Shown in pieces: positions 1 through 11,672 of a stretch of 64,000 nt of DNA. The position numbers and the translations under genes were made by a program. The stretch comes from Micromonospora echinospora (GTDB lineage Bacteria > Actinomycetota > Actinomycetes > Mycobacteriales > Micromonosporaceae). Position 1 is the stretch's first letter; each line of letters opens with the position of its first letter. The DNA lies in assembly GCF_900091495.1 (NCBI RefSeq), contig NZ_LT607413.1, forward strand, positions 7,269,001 to 7,333,000, read 5' to 3'. The notes below the pieces were generated by a model. That model was not told where the DNA came from. It ran no database searches and saw nothing but the letters and a program-made list of their open reading frames with translations.

Positions 1-1495
1 GGCCGACGCCCCGGCCCACCAGGACCCGGGCCAGCCGGTTGGCGCGGGCGTTCAGGTCGGCGTAGGTCAGCGACGTTCCGTCGGCGACCAGGGCGGTGGC
101 GTCCGGGGTGGCGGCGGCCTGCCGTTCGACCTCGGCGACCAGGGTGGACTCCGGAACGTCCCGGGCGGTGTCGTTCCAGGTGCGCAGCACGCGCTCCCGC
201 TCGGCGTCGTCGATCAGCGGCAGGGCGGAGATCCGGGTGGCCGGCTCGGCCACGGCGGCGTCGAGCAGCCGGACGTAGCGGGCCACCACCGCCTCGGCGG
301 TGGACCGGTCGAACAGCGCGGTGCGGTAGAGCAGCCGACTGGTCGTGGTGGTGATGTCGAAGGCCAGGTCGTCCTTGGTGGTGCCGAGGGCGACCGGGTC
401 CAGCCCGGAGTCCGGGATGAAGTTGAACGCGGTCTGGAAGATCGGTTGCACCGACGGGTCCCGCTGCGGGGCGAGGGCCTCGACGATCCGCTGGAACGGC
501 GTCGCGCCGTGCTCCATCGCGTCGACCAGCGCGTCCCGGGTCCGGGCGACCAGGTCGGTGAAGGTCGGGTCGCCGGTCAGGTCGCAGCGCAGCGCGGCCG
601 GGTTGACGAACATGCCGATCAGCGCGGCCAGTTCGGGGTTGTCCCGGCCGGCGGTGGAGACCCCGACGACCAGGTCGTCGTCGCCGGAGATCCGGTGCAG
701 CAGCGCGGTGAACGCGGCGAGCAGCACCATGTACGGGGTGGCGGTGGAGCCGACGGCGAGCCGTCCGACCCGGTCCAGCAGCCCGTCGGGCAGGGTGAAG
801 TGCACCTCGTCCCCGGCGTAGCCCAGCTCGGCCGGGCGGGGCCGGTCCAGCGGCAGGGTGGTCACCGCCGGGGCGCCGGCCAGCCGCTCCCGCCAGAAGG
901 CGAGCTGCCGGTCCAGTTCCGCGCCGGTGAGCTGCTCGCGCTGCCAGACCGCGAAGTCGGCGTACTGGATGGTCAGCTCGGGCAGGTCCACGGTGGTGCC
1001 ACCGAGCGCGGCCCGGGCCAGGGCGGCCAGTTCCTCGGTGAGGATCACCGCGGAGCGGCTGTCGAAGACCGCGTGGTGCACCGCGCCCTGGAGGACCACC
1101 CGCCGGTCGTCCATCCGGACCAGCCGGGCCCGCCACAGCGGGGCGGTGTCGAGCGGGATCGGGGTCCGGGCCAGCTCGGCGAGGAGGTCGTCGAAACGGG
1201 GACGCCGCTGCTCCGGCGGCAGGTCCCGCAGGTCGACCACGTCCAGGACGACCTGCTCGGCGGCGCGGACCACCTGGGTCAGCGTCCCGTCGTCGACCCG
1301 CAGGTGGGTGCGGAGCGCCTCGTGCCGGGCCACCACCGCGCCGAACACCGCGCTGGCCTGCTCGGCGGTGAGCCCCTCAGGGAACGTCCACAGCAGGGAG
1401 ACGTTGTAGACCGGGGAGCCGACGTCGAGCTGGTTGGCGATCCACACCCGTTCCTGGGCGTACGACGCCGGAAAGCTCCACTCCTTCGCCGTCAC
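1..1495 (-). CDS. Nonribosomal peptide synthetase, N-terminal part (C-A...), cut by left edge
   Basis: Last visible gene of the PKS/NRPS operon. It starts with GTG at 1495, inside the stop of the MbtH gene (GTGA overlap), so translation is probably coupled. Residues about 8-440 form a condensation domain; the catalytic motif reads HHAVFDS at about 1060-1080, i.e. HHxxxD is kept but the following Gly is Ser. From about residue 460 an adenylation domain begins ([15 protein letters not shown] near the edge) and continues outside the window, so its substrate cannot be read. A C domain at the very N-terminus means it accepts a chain from an upstream protein, most simply from the ACP of the PKS encoded two genes earlier. 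Family assignment is certain; product unknown. Confidence 0.93.
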   Translation of the reverse strand, partial: MTAKEWSFPASYAQERVWIANQLDVGSPVYNVSLLWTFPEGLTAEQASAVFGAVVARHEALRTHLRVDDGTLTQVVRAAEQVVLDVVDLRDLPPEQRRPRFDDLLAELARTPIPLDTAPLWRARLVRMDDRRVVLQGAVHHAVFDSRSAVILTEELAALARAALGGTTVDLPELTIQYADFAVWQREQLTGAELDRQLAFWRERLAGAPAVTTLPLDRPRPAELGYAGDEVHFTLPDGLLDRVGRLAVGSTATPYMVLLAAFTALLHRISGDDDLVVGVSTAGRDNPELAALIGMFVNPAALRCDLTGDPTFTDLVARTRDALVDAMEHGATPFQRIVEALAPQRDPSVQPIFQTAFNFIPDSGLDPVALGTTKDDLAFDITTTTSRLLYRTALFDRSTAEAVVARYVRLLDAAVAEPATRISALPLIDDAERERVLRTWNDTARDVPESTLVAEVERQAAATPDATALVADGTSLTYADLNARANRLARVLVGRGVG

Positions 1496-1680
1496 GACAA
1501 CGCCTCACGCACCGAACGGGGACGCATGTCCGTCCAGACCGTGTCGATGTGGGCGAGGCACTCCTCCCGGGTGCCGGCGAAGCCGGCGTCGTGCCAGCCG
1601 GCGGGGAGCTCCCGGTCGGCCGCCCAGATCGAGTACTGCTCCTCGTCGTTGCGCACGACCAGGAATCGGGGGTCGGACAT
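1492..1680 (-). CDS. MbtH-like NRPS accessory protein
   Basis: Small protein of 62 residues with the MbtH signature: NDEEQYSIW, then LPAGW and a C-terminal [10 protein letters not shown]. MbtH proteins bind adenylation domains and help them fold and activate amino acids; its place directly before an NRPS gene fits. I chose ATG at 1680, which shares one base with the stop of the preceding dioxygenase (TGATG) and has GGAGA about 9 bases upstream. GTG at 1683 in the same frame would add one residue. The downstream NRPS start overlaps this stop. The usual third Trp position in the family appears replaced (SIWAADRE where many have SIWP), a mild variation. Confidence 0.95.
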   Translation of the reverse strand: MSDPRFLVVRNDEEQYSIWAADRELPAGWHDAGFAGTREECLAHIDTVWTDMRPRSVREALS

Positions 1681-2624
1681 CACTTCTCTCCAGGGGTGTG
1701 CGGTTCGGCCATGGCGACTGCGATCTTGCGGGGGCCGGTGAACGGCTCACGGCCGTGCGCGGCGGTCATGTTGTCCACCACCAGCACGTCGTCACGCTGG
1801 TAGTCGAAACGGACGCTCGCGGCACGATACGCGTCGCGCAGGTGGTCCATGACATCGGTGGGGATCTCCGCCCCGTCGCCGTAGTAGGTGTTCGCGGGGA
1901 GCCCCTCGGGGCCGAAGAGTTCCCGCAGCCCCTCCTGGAGGTCCTTGGCGAGGGTGCTGACGTGGAAGAAGGTGGCGTGGTTGAACCAGCGGGGCGCGTC
2001 CGAACCGGGCCGGTGGTGCACCGCGTCCCGCACCGACCGGGTCCGCAGCCCGTCGGCGCCGATCCACTCCAGCTCGATCCGGTTCGCCGCCGCGTACGCC
2101 TCCACCTCGGCCCGGTCGTCGGTGTCGAAGACGTGCTGCCAGGAGGTGCCGAAGTCGGCGTGGAAGTTGCGGACCAGCATCCAGCGTCGCCGGACGAACT
2201 CCTCCCGCACCGCCGGGTCGATGTTCTCGTAGACCCGGCGCACGTCGGCCAGAGGCGTCGCGCCGAGGGTCTCCGGCGGGGTGATGCAGTAGAAGAACAA
2301 CGTCAGCGGCCAGCGGGCCTGGTACGAGTTCTCGTTGTGCAGGAAGATCTCCTCGTCCTGCGGGTAGTCGGTGGAGGTGTAGACCCGCCCGGCGATGGCG
2401 TGCCGGGGCGAGGAGCGTTCGGTGTAGGTCAGCGGTTCGCCGGCCAGCGCCCGGACCACCCGGTCGAACCCGTCCACCCCGCCGACGTCGAAGCCGCGGA
2501 ACAGCAGTCCGCCGTGCTCGACCAGGGTCGCCCGCAGTTCCGCCCGGCGTCGGTCGATCAGGTCGGTGAGCGGGGTGCCGTCGTTCTCGACGACCACCGG
2601 CAACGTGGCGATCGTGTCGCTCAT
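1680..2624 (-). CDS. TauD/SyrP-type Fe(II)/2-oxoglutarate-dependent oxygenase
   Basis: 314-residue member of the TauD/TfdA superfamily, of the SyrP-like kind that often accompanies NRPS genes and hydroxylates the beta carbon of amino acids, usually while they are bound to a carrier protein. The facial triad is visible: HNE in FLHNENSYQ at about residues 94-97 gives the first His and the carboxylate, and AAHGREPFTGPRK near the C-terminus gives the distal His and the Arg that binds 2-oxoglutarate. ATG at 2624 follows a good AGGAGA site. It lies 25 bases after the PKS stop and overlaps the MbtH start, so it belongs to the same operon. Substrate not determinable; hydroxylation of a tethered amino acid is inference from SyrP relatives. 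Confidence 0.9.
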   Translation of the reverse strand: MSDTIATLPVVVENDGTPLTDLIDRRRAELRATLVEHGGLLFRGFDVGGVDGFDRVVRALAGEPLTYTERSSPRHAIAGRVYTSTDYPQDEEIFLHNENSYQARWPLTLFFYCITPPETLGATPLADVRRVYENIDPAVREEFVRRRWMLVRNFHADFGTSWQHVFDTDDRAEVEAYAAANRIELEWIGADGLRTRSVRDAVHHRPGSDAPRWFNHATFFHVSTLAKDLQEGLRELFGPEGLPANTYYGDGAEIPTDVMDHLRDAYRAASVRFDYQRDDVLVVDNMTAAHGREPFTGPRKIAVAMAEPHTPGEK

Positions 2625-2649
2625 GAGCTCTGGTCTCCTTTCCGCGTCG

Positions 2650-5600
2650 TCAGGCGCGGGGCAGTCGGGGGATGGCCGGGATGGTCGGCGCGGCGGGTTC
2701 CTCGGTGGGGGCCGCCGCGCGCTGCTCCTCGATCCGGGCCGCCAGGCCCGCCACGGTGGGCGTCTCGAAGAGGCTGCGCATCGGCAGGCGGACCCCGGTG
2801 GCCTTGCGCATCGCCGCGATGAGCTGCACCGCGACCAGCGAGTTGCCGCCGAGGGCGAAGAAGTCGTCGTCCACGCCGACGGAGTCCACGCCGAGGTTGT
2901 CCCGCCAGACGGCGGCGATGACCGCCTCCAGCTCGGTGCGGGGCGGGGTGGACGTGCCGGCGACGGTGGTGGACGTCGAGGTGGTCGGCTCCGCCTCGTC
3001 GGCGAGGCTGCCGGTGGTCATCCGGGCGGCCCGCCGCCGGATGTCGGCGACCGTGCGCGTGGCGATGACCACCTGAGCGCCGAGACCGGCGGCGAGGCTG
3101 CGGCGGAACGCCTCGGCCCCGTCGACCGGGCGGATGTCCTCGGTCGCGCCGGCGGCCGGCCCGGTGGCCGTCGGCACCGGCGTGGCGAGCCCGCCGGTGA
3201 CCGCGTCCTGGTCCACCCGGCGCAGCACGAAGTCGCTGATGGACACGATCTCCCGCCCGTCCGGGTCGACGAGGGAGAGGTCGGCGGCGACCACCTCGTC
3301 GGTGTCGCCGTCGCGGTAGCGCAGGTGGCTCGCGAAGATCGCCGGCAGCGGGCCGCGCACCACGATCCGCCCGTACGACAGCGGCAGGTAGGTGCCGGAG
3401 CCACGCCCTCGACCGAAGGCGGTCGCCACGTCCAGCAGCGCCGGGTGCAGCCCCCAGGCGGACAGGTCGTCCCGGGCCGCCGCCGGGGCCTCGATCCGGG
3501 CCAGCTCCTCGCCGGCGCCGAGGTGGTGCTCGCGCAGCGAGCCCCAGCGGGGTCCGAAGGTGAGCATGCTGGTGCGGCCCCGGCCGAAGGACGAGTCGTC
3601 GTCGATCCGCCGGCAGGCAGCCGTCACCGTGGCCAGGTCCCGGGCCGGCGGCGCGGGCTCGGTGGTCCACCCGGCCGAGCCCCGCACGTGGGTGCGCAAC
3701 TCACCGGCGGCGAGGCTGCGGACCGCGAAGTCCACCCCCTCGTCGGTGCCGGTCAGCTCGACCCGGTACTGCGCGACCGTGCCGTCGGGCACCGGGAACG
3801 GCTCCAGGAAGACCACGTCCCGCAGCTCCACCAGGGCGTCGTCGCCGGGAGCGGGCAGCGCGGCGACCACGGCGGCGCGGACCGACTCCAGGTGGGCGGT
3901 GCCGGGCACCACCGGCACCCCGCCGATGCGGTGCTCGTCGAGCAGCCAGTGGGTGCCGGCGGAGACCAGACCGTGCAGCACGGTCTCCGTCGCCCCGGTG
4001 ACCCGGGTGGTGAGCACCGGGTGGTCGACCGGGCTGGTGACCGTCTCGCGGGCCACCGCCCGGAACCCGGCCGGGGCGTTCGTCTCGACGGCCATGCCGA
4101 CCTCGGCCCAGCCGCCCCAGTTCTGCGACAGCACCGGCGCGCGCCAGCCCAGCCCGGAGCGGGCGTACGCGTCCAGGGCGTTGTTGGCCGCGCAGTAGTC
4201 GACCTGGCCGAAGCCGCCGACCACCGCGGTGATCGACGAGCAGAGCACCACGAAGTCCAGCGGCAGGTCACCGAAGACCTGGGCCAGGGCGAGCGTGCCG
4301 GCGACCTTCGGGGCGAGCACCCGCTCCGCTTCGGCGCGTTCCTTGACCTCGGCCATGCCCCCGCCGGGCAGGCCGGCGGCGTGCACGATGCCGTCGATCC
4401 CGCCGTACGCCTCCTCAGCGGCGGCGCGGACCCGACGCAGGTCGGCCGGGTCGGTGACGTCGGCGGCGAGGACGAGCACCTGCGCGCCGGCCGCCTCCAT
4501 CCGGCGGATCGCGGCGATGGCCCGGCCGGCCCGGTCGTCGCCGTGCACGGCGAGGTGGTCGTCCCACGCCTCGCGCGGCGGCAGGCCGGAGCGGGCCAGC
4601 AGCACCAGCTTCGCGCGGGCGCGGCGAGCCAGGTCCTCGGCCAGGGTGATGCCGATGCCGCCCAGGCCACCGGTGATGACGTACCGGCCGCCGTCGCGGA
4701 GCGCCGTGCCGGCCCCGTCGCCCGGTGCTCCGGTGGACGCCGGTTCGGCGTCGAGGGTGACCTGCTCGTAGTCGGTGACCCAGCGCCGGGTGCCGCGCAG
4801 CGCCACCTCGGTGACCGCCCCCGTCGGGCGACGCAGCTCGGCGGCGAGCGCGGTGGCGTCGGTGGCCGCCGGGTCCGCGTCGACGAGCCGGACGGTCAGG
4901 CCGGGCAGCTCGACCGGGAGGACCCGGGCCAGACCGACCAGGGTGGCGTGCTCGGGGCGGGTCAGGTCGGAGCCGGTCACGTCGCCGATGCCGGCGGTGA
5001 CCAGGTCGAGGGCGCGGGGATGCTCCTCGGTGGTCGAGCCGGCCCCGGCGAGCGCCTGCACCAGGTGCAGGGCGTCGAAGAAGCCCCGGTCCAGGGCGGC
5101 GGCGGTGGCGTCGAGGTCGGTGCCGGTCGGCGCGCCGTCCAGGGTGAACGCGTGGACGAGACGGCCGGGCAGGTCCGCGCCGAGCGCGGCGACCAGCGCG
5201 TCGTGGTCGGCGCGGACGCCGGGACGCAGCCGGAACCCGTCGGCGGTCGCGGCGAAGTCGTCCCCGGCGCGCACCACCACCGGGTCGGCCCCGTCGGCGC
5301 GCAACGCCGCGAGCAGCGCCTCCCCGCGCGGGCCGTCGACCAGCACCAGGCACCGGCCGAGCGGGATACGGCGCGGTTCCGGCGCGGCCTGCCGCCACAC
5401 CGGCACGGCGAACCACTCCGGCAGTGGCCGGGGGCCGGTCGGTTCCGCCTCGGCGGCCGGTGCCACCGGGTCGGGGTCGATCCAGTACCGCTTCCGCTCG
5501 AACGGGTACGTCGGCAGCGGCACCCGCCGGGCGGCCGGGTCCGGGTCGAGGCGCACCCCGATGCCGGTGCACCAGAGCGCGCCGGCGGTGGCGAGGAAGG

Positions 5601-8157
5601 TGGCCAGGTCGCCGGTGTCCTCGGTCGGTCCGGGCAGGCTGCCCAGCGGGGTGAGCACCCGCTGCTCCGGCGACGCCTTGGCGACCTGCATGCGGGCCAG
5701 GTTCGCCAGCTGCTTCCCCGGGCCACACTCCACCAGCGACCAGACGCCCTCGGCGAGCAGGGTGGCCACGCACGCGCCGAAGCGGACCGGCTGGCGCAGG
5801 TGCGCCGCCCAGTAGGCCGGGTCGGTGGCCTGCGCGTCGGTGATCCAGGTGCCGGTGACGTTGGACAGGAACGGCACGGTCGGCTTCCGCAGCGCCACGG
5901 TGGCCATCAGAGCGGCGAACTCGGCGAGGATGGGCTCGGTCATCGGCGAGTGGAAGGCGTGCGAGGTGCGCAGCGGCTTGCACTTGCCCCGGCGGGTCTC
6001 GGCGTACGCGGCGACCGCGTCGACCGGCCCGGCGACCACGCAGGTGCCCGGACCGTTGACGGTGGCGATCGCCAGCCCGTCGGGGAGGGAGTCGGCGACC
6101 ACCGACTCGTCCAGGCTGACCGCGAGCATCGCGCCGGCGGGCAGCGACTGCATCAGCCGGCCCCGGGCGGCGACCACGCGCAGCGCGTCGGGGAGCGTGA
6201 GCACCCCGGCCACGGTCGCGGCGACGTACTCGCCGATGGAGTGACCGATCATCGCCGCCGGCCGGACCCCGGCGCGCTGCCAGAGCGCCGCCAGGGCGTA
6301 CTCGACGACGAACAGGGCCGGCTGGGTGTAGCGGGTCTCGGTGAGCTTCTCCGCCGCGTCGGGGACCCGGCCGAGGATCAGGTCGCGCAGGTCCAGGCCC
6401 AGTTCGGGGCGGAGCAGCTCGGCGCACTCGTCCACGGTGGCGGCGAAGGCCGGCTCCTCGGCGTAGAGCTGGGCCCCCATGCCCGCGTACTGGGCGCCCT
6501 GCCCGGAGAAGAGGAACGTCACCCGGGGCGTCGCGCCGTCGGCCACGCCGCCCTGCCGGCGGCGCGGGGTGCGCAGGGCGGTCACCGCGTCGGGCAGGTC
6601 GCTGGCGACCACGGTGGCCCGGTGCGGGTAATCCTGCCGGCCGACCCGCAGGGTGTGCGCGACGTCGGCGAGCAGTTCCGGACCGCCGTCGGTGGTCTGC
6701 GCCAGGTGGTCGGCGAGCCGGGCGAGGGCGGTGTCCAGCGCGGTCGGGGTCTTCGCCGACACGTGCAGCAGGTGGGCCGGACGCGTCCGCCGGTCGACCC
6801 GGTGCGCCGACGGGGCCTCCTGGAGCACCACGTGCGCGTTGGTGCCGCCGATGCCGAAGGAGCTGACCCCGGCCCGGCGCGGGCCGGCATCGTCGTCCCA
6901 CTTGGTGAGCGTGTTGGTCACGTAGAACGGCGTGTCGGCGAAGTCGATCGCCGGGTTCGGGGTCTCGTAGTTGATGGTCGGCGGGATCAGCCCGTGTTCC
7001 ATGGCCAGCACCGTCTTGATCACGCTGACGATGCCGGAGGGCTGGCTCAGGTGGCCGATGTTGGACTTGACCGAGCCGATGCCGCACCAGCCGCGCTCGT
7101 CGGTGTCCCGGCCGTACACGGCGGAGAGGGCGGCGACCTCGATCGGGTCACCCATCGCGGTCCCGGTGCCGTGCGCCTCGACGTAGGTGATGGTGCGCGG
7201 GTCGACGCCGGCCAGCGCGACGGCCTGGGCGACGGCCTCCATCTGCCCGTCCACGCTGGGCGCGGTGAAGCCGACCTTGCCGGCCCCGTCGTTGTTGATC
7301 GCGTTGCCGAGGACCACCGCGCGGATGGTGTCGCCGTCGGCGACCGCGTCGGAGAGACGCTTGAGGACGGTGACCCCGACACCGCTGCCCCACACCGTCC
7401 CGTTGGCCTCTGCGTCGAACGGCCGGCACCGCCCGTCCGGCGAGGTGAAGCCCTCCATGCCCATGAAGCCGACGCCGTGCGGCAGCTCCACGTTGACCCC
7501 GCCGGCCAGGGCGGTGTCGCACTCGCCGTTGCGCAGCGACTCGCAGGCCAGGTGGAACGCGACCAGCGAGGTGGAGCAGGCGGTGTGCACGGTCAGGCTC
7601 GGCCCCCGCAGGTCCAGCCGGTACGACACGTTCGTCGCCACGTAGTTCGGCGAGTTGCCGGTGGCCACCGAGACCGCCGAGTGCACCGCCCCGCCGACCC
7701 GCTTGTTCTGGGACACGTGCCGTTGCAGGTAGAGGTTGCCGCCGGTGCCGGCGTACACGCCGATCGTGCCGTCGTAGCGGGCCGGGTCGTAACCGGCGTC
7801 CTGCAACGCGGTGTAGCAGGACTCCAGGAAGATCCGGTGCTGCGGGTCGGTGATCTCGGTCTCCCGGGCGGTCATCCCGAACAGTCCGGCGTCGAACTCG
7901 TCGAACGCCTCCAGCACCGGGGCCTTGTGCACCCAGCTCGGGTCGTCGACCTCCTCGACGGTCGCGCCCCGGGCGAGCTGCTCCTCGCGGGTGAAGGTCG
8001 TCACCGACTCCACCCCGTCGACCAGGTTGCGCCAGAACTCGTGCACGTCCGCCGCGCCGGGCAGGCGGGCGGCCAGGCCGACGATCGCGATCGGCTCGAC
8101 GCCGTCGTCCTCGCCGGGAAGGGCGGATGTAAGCGGGTTGTCCATGGGTTCCTTCAT
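2650..8157 (-). CDS. Type I polyketide synthase, KS-AT-KR-DH-ACP
   Basis: 1835-residue single-module PKS. KS (about 20-440): active Cys194 in TACSTS, plus HGTGT and NIGH. AT (about 540-860): GHSIGE with the catalytic Ser and HAFH, the pattern typical of malonyl-CoA. A structural KR half is followed by the catalytic KR with GGLGGIG and a VDYCAAN Tyr motif. After the KR comes a hot-dog dehydratase with [10 protein letters not shown] (HxxxGxxxxP) and LHPALLD. ACP near residue 1773 in LGGNSL. Thus one malonyl extension with reduction and probably dehydration. The KR lies before the DH, the reverse of the usual order. ATG at 8157 overlaps the preceding NRPS stop (ATGA). The KS probably takes its substrate from the A-T-C-T protein. 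Family certain, product unknown. Confidence 0.95.
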   Translation of the reverse strand: MKEPMDNPLTSALPGEDDGVEPIAIVGLAARLPGAADVHEFWRNLVDGVESVTTFTREEQLARGATVEEVDDPSWVHKAPVLEAFDEFDAGLFGMTARETEITDPQHRIFLESCYTALQDAGYDPARYDGTIGVYAGTGGNLYLQRHVSQNKRVGGAVHSAVSVATGNSPNYVATNVSYRLDLRGPSLTVHTACSTSLVAFHLACESLRNGECDTALAGGVNVELPHGVGFMGMEGFTSPDGRCRPFDAEANGTVWGSGVGVTVLKRLSDAVADGDTIRAVVLGNAINNDGAGKVGFTAPSVDGQMEAVAQAVALAGVDPRTITYVEAHGTGTAMGDPIEVAALSAVYGRDTDERGWCGIGSVKSNIGHLSQPSGIVSVIKTVLAMEHGLIPPTINYETPNPAIDFADTPFYVTNTLTKWDDDAGPRRAGVSSFGIGGTNAHVVLQEAPSAHRVDRRTRPAHLLHVSAKTPTALDTALARLADHLAQTTDGGPELLADVAHTLRVGRQDYPHRATVVASDLPDAVTALRTPRRRQGGVADGATPRVTFLFSGQGAQYAGMGAQLYAEEPAFAATVDECAELLRPELGLDLRDLILGRVPDAAEKLTETRYTQPALFVVEYALAALWQRAGVRPAAMIGHSIGEYVAATVAGVLTLPDALRVVAARGRLMQSLPAGAMLAVSLDESVVADSLPDGLAIATVNGPGTCVVAGPVDAVAAYAETRRGKCKPLRTSHAFHSPMTEPILAEFAALMATVALRKPTVPFLSNVTGTWITDAQATDPAYWAAHLRQPVRFGACVATLLAEGVWSLVECGPGKQLANLARMQVAKASPEQRVLTPLGSLPGPTEDTGDLATFLATAGALWCTGIGVRLDPDPAARRVPLPTYPFERKRYWIDPDPVAPAAEAEPTGPRPLPEWFAVPVWRQAAPEPRRIPLGRCLVLVDGPRGEALLAALRADGADPVVVRAGDDFAATADGFRLRPGVRADHDALVAALGADLPGRLVHAFTLDGAPTGTDLDATAAALDRGFFDALHLVQALAGAGSTTEEHPRALDLVTAGIGDVTGSDLTRPEHATLVGLARVLPVELPGLTVRLVDADPAATDATALAAELRRPTGAVTEVALRGTRRWVTDYEQVTLDAEPASTGAPGDGAGTALRDGGRYVITGGLGGIGITLAEDLARRARAKLVLLARSGLPPREAWDDHLAVHGDDRAGRAIAAIRRMEAAGAQVLVLAADVTDPADLRRVRAAAEEAYGGIDGIVHAAGLPGGGMAEVKERAEAERVLAPKVAGTLALAQVFGDLPLDFVVLCSSITAVVGGFGQVDYCAANNALDAYARSGLGWRAPVLSQNWGGWAEVGMAVETNAPAGFRAVARETVTSPVDHPVLTTRVTGATETVLHGLVSAGTHWLLDEHRIGGVPVVPGTAHLESVRAAVVAALPAPGDDALVELRDVVFLEPFPVPDGTVAQYRVELTGTDEGVDFAVRSLAAGELRTHVRGSAGWTTEPAPPARDLATVTAACRRIDDDSSFGRGRTSMLTFGPRWGSLREHHLGAGEELARIEAPAAARDDLSAWGLHPALLDVATAFGRGRGSGTYLPLSYGRIVVRGPLPAIFASHLRYRDGDTDEVVAADLSLVDPDGREIVSISDFVLRRVDQDAVTGGLATPVPTATGPAAGATEDIRPVDGAEAFRRSLAAGLGAQVVIATRTVADIRRRAARMTTGSLADEAEPTTSTSTTVAGTSTPPRTELEAVIAAVWRDNLGVDSVGVDDDFFALGGNSLVAVQLIAAMRKATGVRLPMRSLFETPTVAGLAARIEEQRAAAPTEEPAAPTIPAIPRLPRA

Positions 8158-11100
8158 TCCGCGGCGCCGCCGGGGCGGCGGGGTGGGATTCGACGGGTAC
8201 GACTGCGTCGGGCGGCCGCGCGGAGCGCGGCCCGGGCCAGCTCGGGCCGGTCCACGGCGCCGTCGAGGTGGGCGGCGAGCGCCCGGATGGTGGGGTGCCG
8301 GAAGAGGTCGAGCAGCGCCAGGGAGCGTCCGGTGGCGGCGGTCAGCCGGGCGTGCACGGCGGCCAGGGCGAGCGAGTGCCCACCGATGTCGAAGAAGTTG
8401 TCGGTCACCCCGACCCGGTCGCGTTCCAGCACCTCCCGCCAGACCCCGGCGATCAGCTCCTCGGTGTCGGTCAGCGCGTCCGGCCCGGCGGGCAGCAGCC
8501 CGCGCGACGGCTCACCGGCGGCCACGGTCATCGCGCCGAGCCGGGCCACCCGGACGGTCGGCCGGGGCAGGTCGACGGCGACCGTGTCGACCGGTTCGTG
8601 CCCGGCGGCGGCCAGCGCGCCGACCAGGTCGGCCAGGTCGGCCAGGAGCGCGTCGATCCGCCCGGCGTCGAACAGGTCCGGGTTGTACACCACCTCGACG
8701 CCGAACCGCCCGTCCCGCTCCACCACGTAGACGGTGACGTCGAACGGGGAGCCGGGCTTGTCCACCCGCACCGGTTCGCCGGTCAGCCCGGCCAGCGTCA
8801 GCCGGGGCTCGGCGAAGTTGAGCACGTTGAACAGCACCTGCACCAGCGGGGCGTGGGAGGTGTCCCGGGTGATGCCGAGCGCCTCGACGATCCGGTCCAG
8901 CGGCGCGCCGGAGTGGGCGGTGGCCTCGTGCAGCTCGGTCGCGCAGCGGTCGACCAGCTCGGCGAAGTCGGCCCCGCCGCCGGTGCGGACCCGGACCGGC
9001 ACGGTGTCGATCAGGAAGCCGATCACGTCGTCGAAGGCGGCCAGCCGCCGGTCGGCGACCACCGCGCCGAGGACGTGGTCGTCGCCGCCGGTGAGCCGGC
9101 CGAGCAGGACGCCGAAGCCGGCCAGCAGCACCGCCGCGCTGGTGGTGCCCCGGGCCGCGGCGAGCGCCCGGACCGCCCGGTCCGCCTCGGCGGAGAGGGT
9201 CACCCCGGCCTCCGCGCCCAGGTAGGTCTGCGCCACCGGGCGGGGCCGGTCGCGGGGCAGCTCCAGCAGGGTCGGCGCGCCGTCCAGGTGCGCGCTCCAC
9301 CAGGCCACGTCGGCCGCGCCGCGCCGCCGGTCCCGCTCGACCCGCCAGACCGCGTAGTCGGCGTACGAGACGGCCAGCGGCGGCAGGGCGGGCACCGTCC
9401 CGGCGACCGCCTGGGCGTACGCGGCGGCGAGGTCGTCGTAGAGCACCGCCTCGGACCAGCCGTCGAAGACCGAGTGGTGCAGGGTGATCGCCACGACGTG
9501 CTCCCGCTCGCCGAGGCGGTACACGGTGACCTGCCAGGACGGGCCGGTGGCCAGGTCGAACGAGTGCGCGGCCCCGGCGGCGAGCATGGCGCGCAGCTCC
9601 GCCTCGGGGTCGACGGCGCCGGTCAGGTCGACCACCGGCACCGCCACGTCGGTCGGTTCGGCGCAGACCGCGTACGGCACCCCGGCGGTCTGGAGGATCC
9701 GCCAGCGCAGCACATCGTGGCGCTCGGCGACCGCCCGCAGCGCCGCCCCGAGCGCGGCGGTGTCCAGCGCACCGTGCAGCCGCTGCGCCAGCGCGATGTT
9801 GTACGGGGCGCTGGACGAGGCGAGCTGGTCGACGAACCAGAGCCGGCGCTGCGGCGCGGACAGGGTCGGCGGGTTGCCGGTGGTCAGCCCGTCGGACTCG
9901 GCCGGGGCGGCGGCGCGGACCGCGTCGACCAGCCCGGCGAAGGTGCGGGCGGCGACCACGTCCCGGGCGTCGACCTGCCGGTGAAGCTCGGCGCGGAGCG
10001 CGGCGACCAGACGCATCGCGGCGACCGAGTTGCCACCGGCGGCGAGGAAGTCGGTGTCCGGGCCGGGGACGGCGCCGAGCAGTCGGGTCCAGAGCCGGGC
10101 CGCCGCCGCCTCGACCGGGTCGGCGGAGGAGAGCACCCCGTCGGCGGCCGGGGCGGGACGACCGGCGGCGGCCCGCTCGCGCAGAGCGGCCCGGTCGAGC
10201 TTGCCGGTGGTCGGGCTGACCGGCAGCGCGGGCAGCCGCAGCAGCCGGGCCGGCCGCATGGCCGGGGTGAGCCGGTCGGCCGCCCAGTCCCGGATCTCCT
10301 CGTCGCCGGGGGCGTCGGCGGGGGTGAGGAAGGCGACCAGCTCGATGCCGGTCGGACCGTCCACGGCCTCCACCGCCGCCCGGTCGACGGCCGGGTGGTC
10401 GGCGAGCACCGCCTCGACCTCGCCCAGCTCGACGCGCTGACCCCGGACCTTCACCTGGCGGTCGATCCGCCCCAGGTAGGTCAGCTGGCCGTCCGGGCCC
10501 TGCCGGACCAGGTCGCCGGTGCGGTAGAGCCGCTCGCCGGGCAGGCCGGAGAAGGGGTCGGGGACGAAGGCCGCCGCGGTCAGCGCCGGCCGGTCGAGGT
10601 AGCCGTCGGCCAGGCCGGGGCCGCCGACGAGCAGTTCCCCGCTCTCCCCCGGCGCGACCGGACGCAGGTCGGCGTCGACCGCGTACACCCGGTGGTTGGG
10701 CAGCGGCAGCCCGATCGGCACCGGGTCGGTCTCGTCACCGGTGAGGTCGCCGGCCACCACCGCGACGGTCGCCTCGGTCGGGCCGTACGCGTTGACGAAC
10801 CGCCGCCCCGGCGACCAGCGGGCGGCCAGCTCGGCCGGGACCGCCTCGGCGCCGCAGAGCACCGTCCGCCAGCCAGGCAGGGCGGCCGGGTCCAGCAGGG
10901 CGAGCACGGTCGGGGTGAGCAGTCCCCAGGTCACGTCGTGCGCGGCGGCGAAACGCTGCAACCGGAGCGGGTCGGCCCGGTCGTCGGATCCGGCGAGCTG
11001 CACCGCGCCGCCGTGCGCCAGCGGCACGAAGAGGTCGATGACGGCCGCGTCGAAACTGAGCGAGGCGCTGGCCAGGCTCCGGGTGCCGCCGTCGACGCCG

Positions 11101-11672
11101 GTCCGCGCCGCCCAGCCGGTGACGAACTCGACGAGACCCCGGTGGGTGACCCGGACGCCCTTGGGGCGACCGGTGGACCCGGAGGTGAACAGCACGTACG
11201 CGGTGTCGCCGGGACGCGCCGGGCAGGGCGTGAGCGGGGCCGGGCCGGGCAGCCCGAGGGTCGCCACCCCGGCGACGTCCCCGAACTCCGCCCCGGCGGC
11301 GTCGCCGATCACGATCCGCACGCCCGCGTCCCGGGCGATCTCCCGCAGCCGAGCGCGCGGGCCACCGGGGTCCAGCGGCACGTACGCCGCGCCGGCCAGC
11401 AGCACGCCGAGCACGGTGACCACCAGGTCCGGACGGCGGGTGGCGCACACGCCGACCCGGCTGCCCGGGCCGACGCCCCGTTCCCGCAGCGCGGCGGCCA
11501 CCCCGGCGGCCCGTTCCACCAGGTCGCGGTAGGTGAGCCGGTCGTCCCACTGGCGGACCGCGGTGGCGTCGGGGGTCCGGGCGGCCTGCTCCCGGACCAG
11601 GTCGGCGAGGGTCGCGTCCGGCCAGGGCAGTTCGGGGCCGTGGGCGGCGGCCGGGTGCGGGGTGGGGGTCAT
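8154..11672 (-). CDS. Nonribosomal peptide synthetase, A-T-C-T
   Basis: 1172 residues. A domain 20-500: [12 protein letters not shown] at 161-172, [10 protein letters not shown] with Asp208 (the usual carboxylate-pairing partner of an alpha-amino group), AYGPTE at 295-300, Lys491. T domain: Ser549 in GGNS. C domain about 605-1040 with HHSVFDG at 732-738. Second T domain: IGGHSL near residue 1100. My hand-read specificity code is about D-A-I-L-L-G-A-V-A-K, which matches no code I know with confidence, so the substrate is left open. ATG at 11672 overlaps the stop of the TE-LanB gene, and its own stop overlaps the PKS start. Order A-T-C-T means the C domain joins an upstream aminoacyl or peptidyl chain with a unit loaded on the second T, for which this protein has no A domain. 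Confidence 0.94.
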   Translation of the reverse strand: MTPTPHPAAAHGPELPWPDATLADLVREQAARTPDATAVRQWDDRLTYRDLVERAAGVAAALRERGVGPGSRVGVCATRRPDLVVTVLGVLLAGAAYVPLDPGGPRARLREIARDAGVRIVIGDAAGAEFGDVAGVATLGLPGPAPLTPCPARPGDTAYVLFTSGSTGRPKGVRVTHRGLVEFVTGWAARTGVDGGTRSLASASLSFDAAVIDLFVPLAHGGAVQLAGSDDRADPLRLQRFAAAHDVTWGLLTPTVLALLDPAALPGWRTVLCGAEAVPAELAARWSPGRRFVNAYGPTEATVAVVAGDLTGDETDPVPIGLPLPNHRVYAVDADLRPVAPGESGELLVGGPGLADGYLDRPALTAAAFVPDPFSGLPGERLYRTGDLVRQGPDGQLTYLGRIDRQVKVRGQRVELGEVEAVLADHPAVDRAAVEAVDGPTGIELVAFLTPADAPGDEEIRDWAADRLTPAMRPARLLRLPALPVSPTTGKLDRAALRERAAAGRPAPAADGVLSSADPVEAAAARLWTRLLGAVPGPDTDFLAAGGNSVAAMRLVAALRAELHRQVDARDVVAARTFAGLVDAVRAAAPAESDGLTTGNPPTLSAPQRRLWFVDQLASSSAPYNIALAQRLHGALDTAALGAALRAVAERHDVLRWRILQTAGVPYAVCAEPTDVAVPVVDLTGAVDPEAELRAMLAAGAAHSFDLATGPSWQVTVYRLGEREHVVAITLHHSVFDGWSEAVLYDDLAAAYAQAVAGTVPALPPLAVSYADYAVWRVERDRRRGAADVAWWSAHLDGAPTLLELPRDRPRPVAQTYLGAEAGVTLSAEADRAVRALAAARGTTSAAVLLAGFGVLLGRLTGGDDHVLGAVVADRRLAAFDDVIGFLIDTVPVRVRTGGGADFAELVDRCATELHEATAHSGAPLDRIVEALGITRDTSHAPLVQVLFNVLNFAEPRLTLAGLTGEPVRVDKPGSPFDVTVYVVERDGRFGVEVVYNPDLFDAGRIDALLADLADLVGALAAAGHEPVDTVAVDLPRPTVRVARLGAMTVAAGEPSRGLLPAGPDALTDTEELIAGVWREVLERDRVGVTDNFFDIGGHSLALAAVHARLTAATGRSLALLDLFRHPTIRALAAHLDGAVDRPELARAALRAAARRSRTRRIPPRRPGGAAE

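Noticed and set aside
2566..8730. Very long open frame (over 2000 codons) on the plus strand
   Set aside because: It lies opposite the PKS gene; composition (Gly/Arg/Val/His-rich, no domain) is that of an antisense frame in GC-rich DNA. The same applies to long plus-strand frames at 8268-11741, 12080-14842 and 14611-18369.
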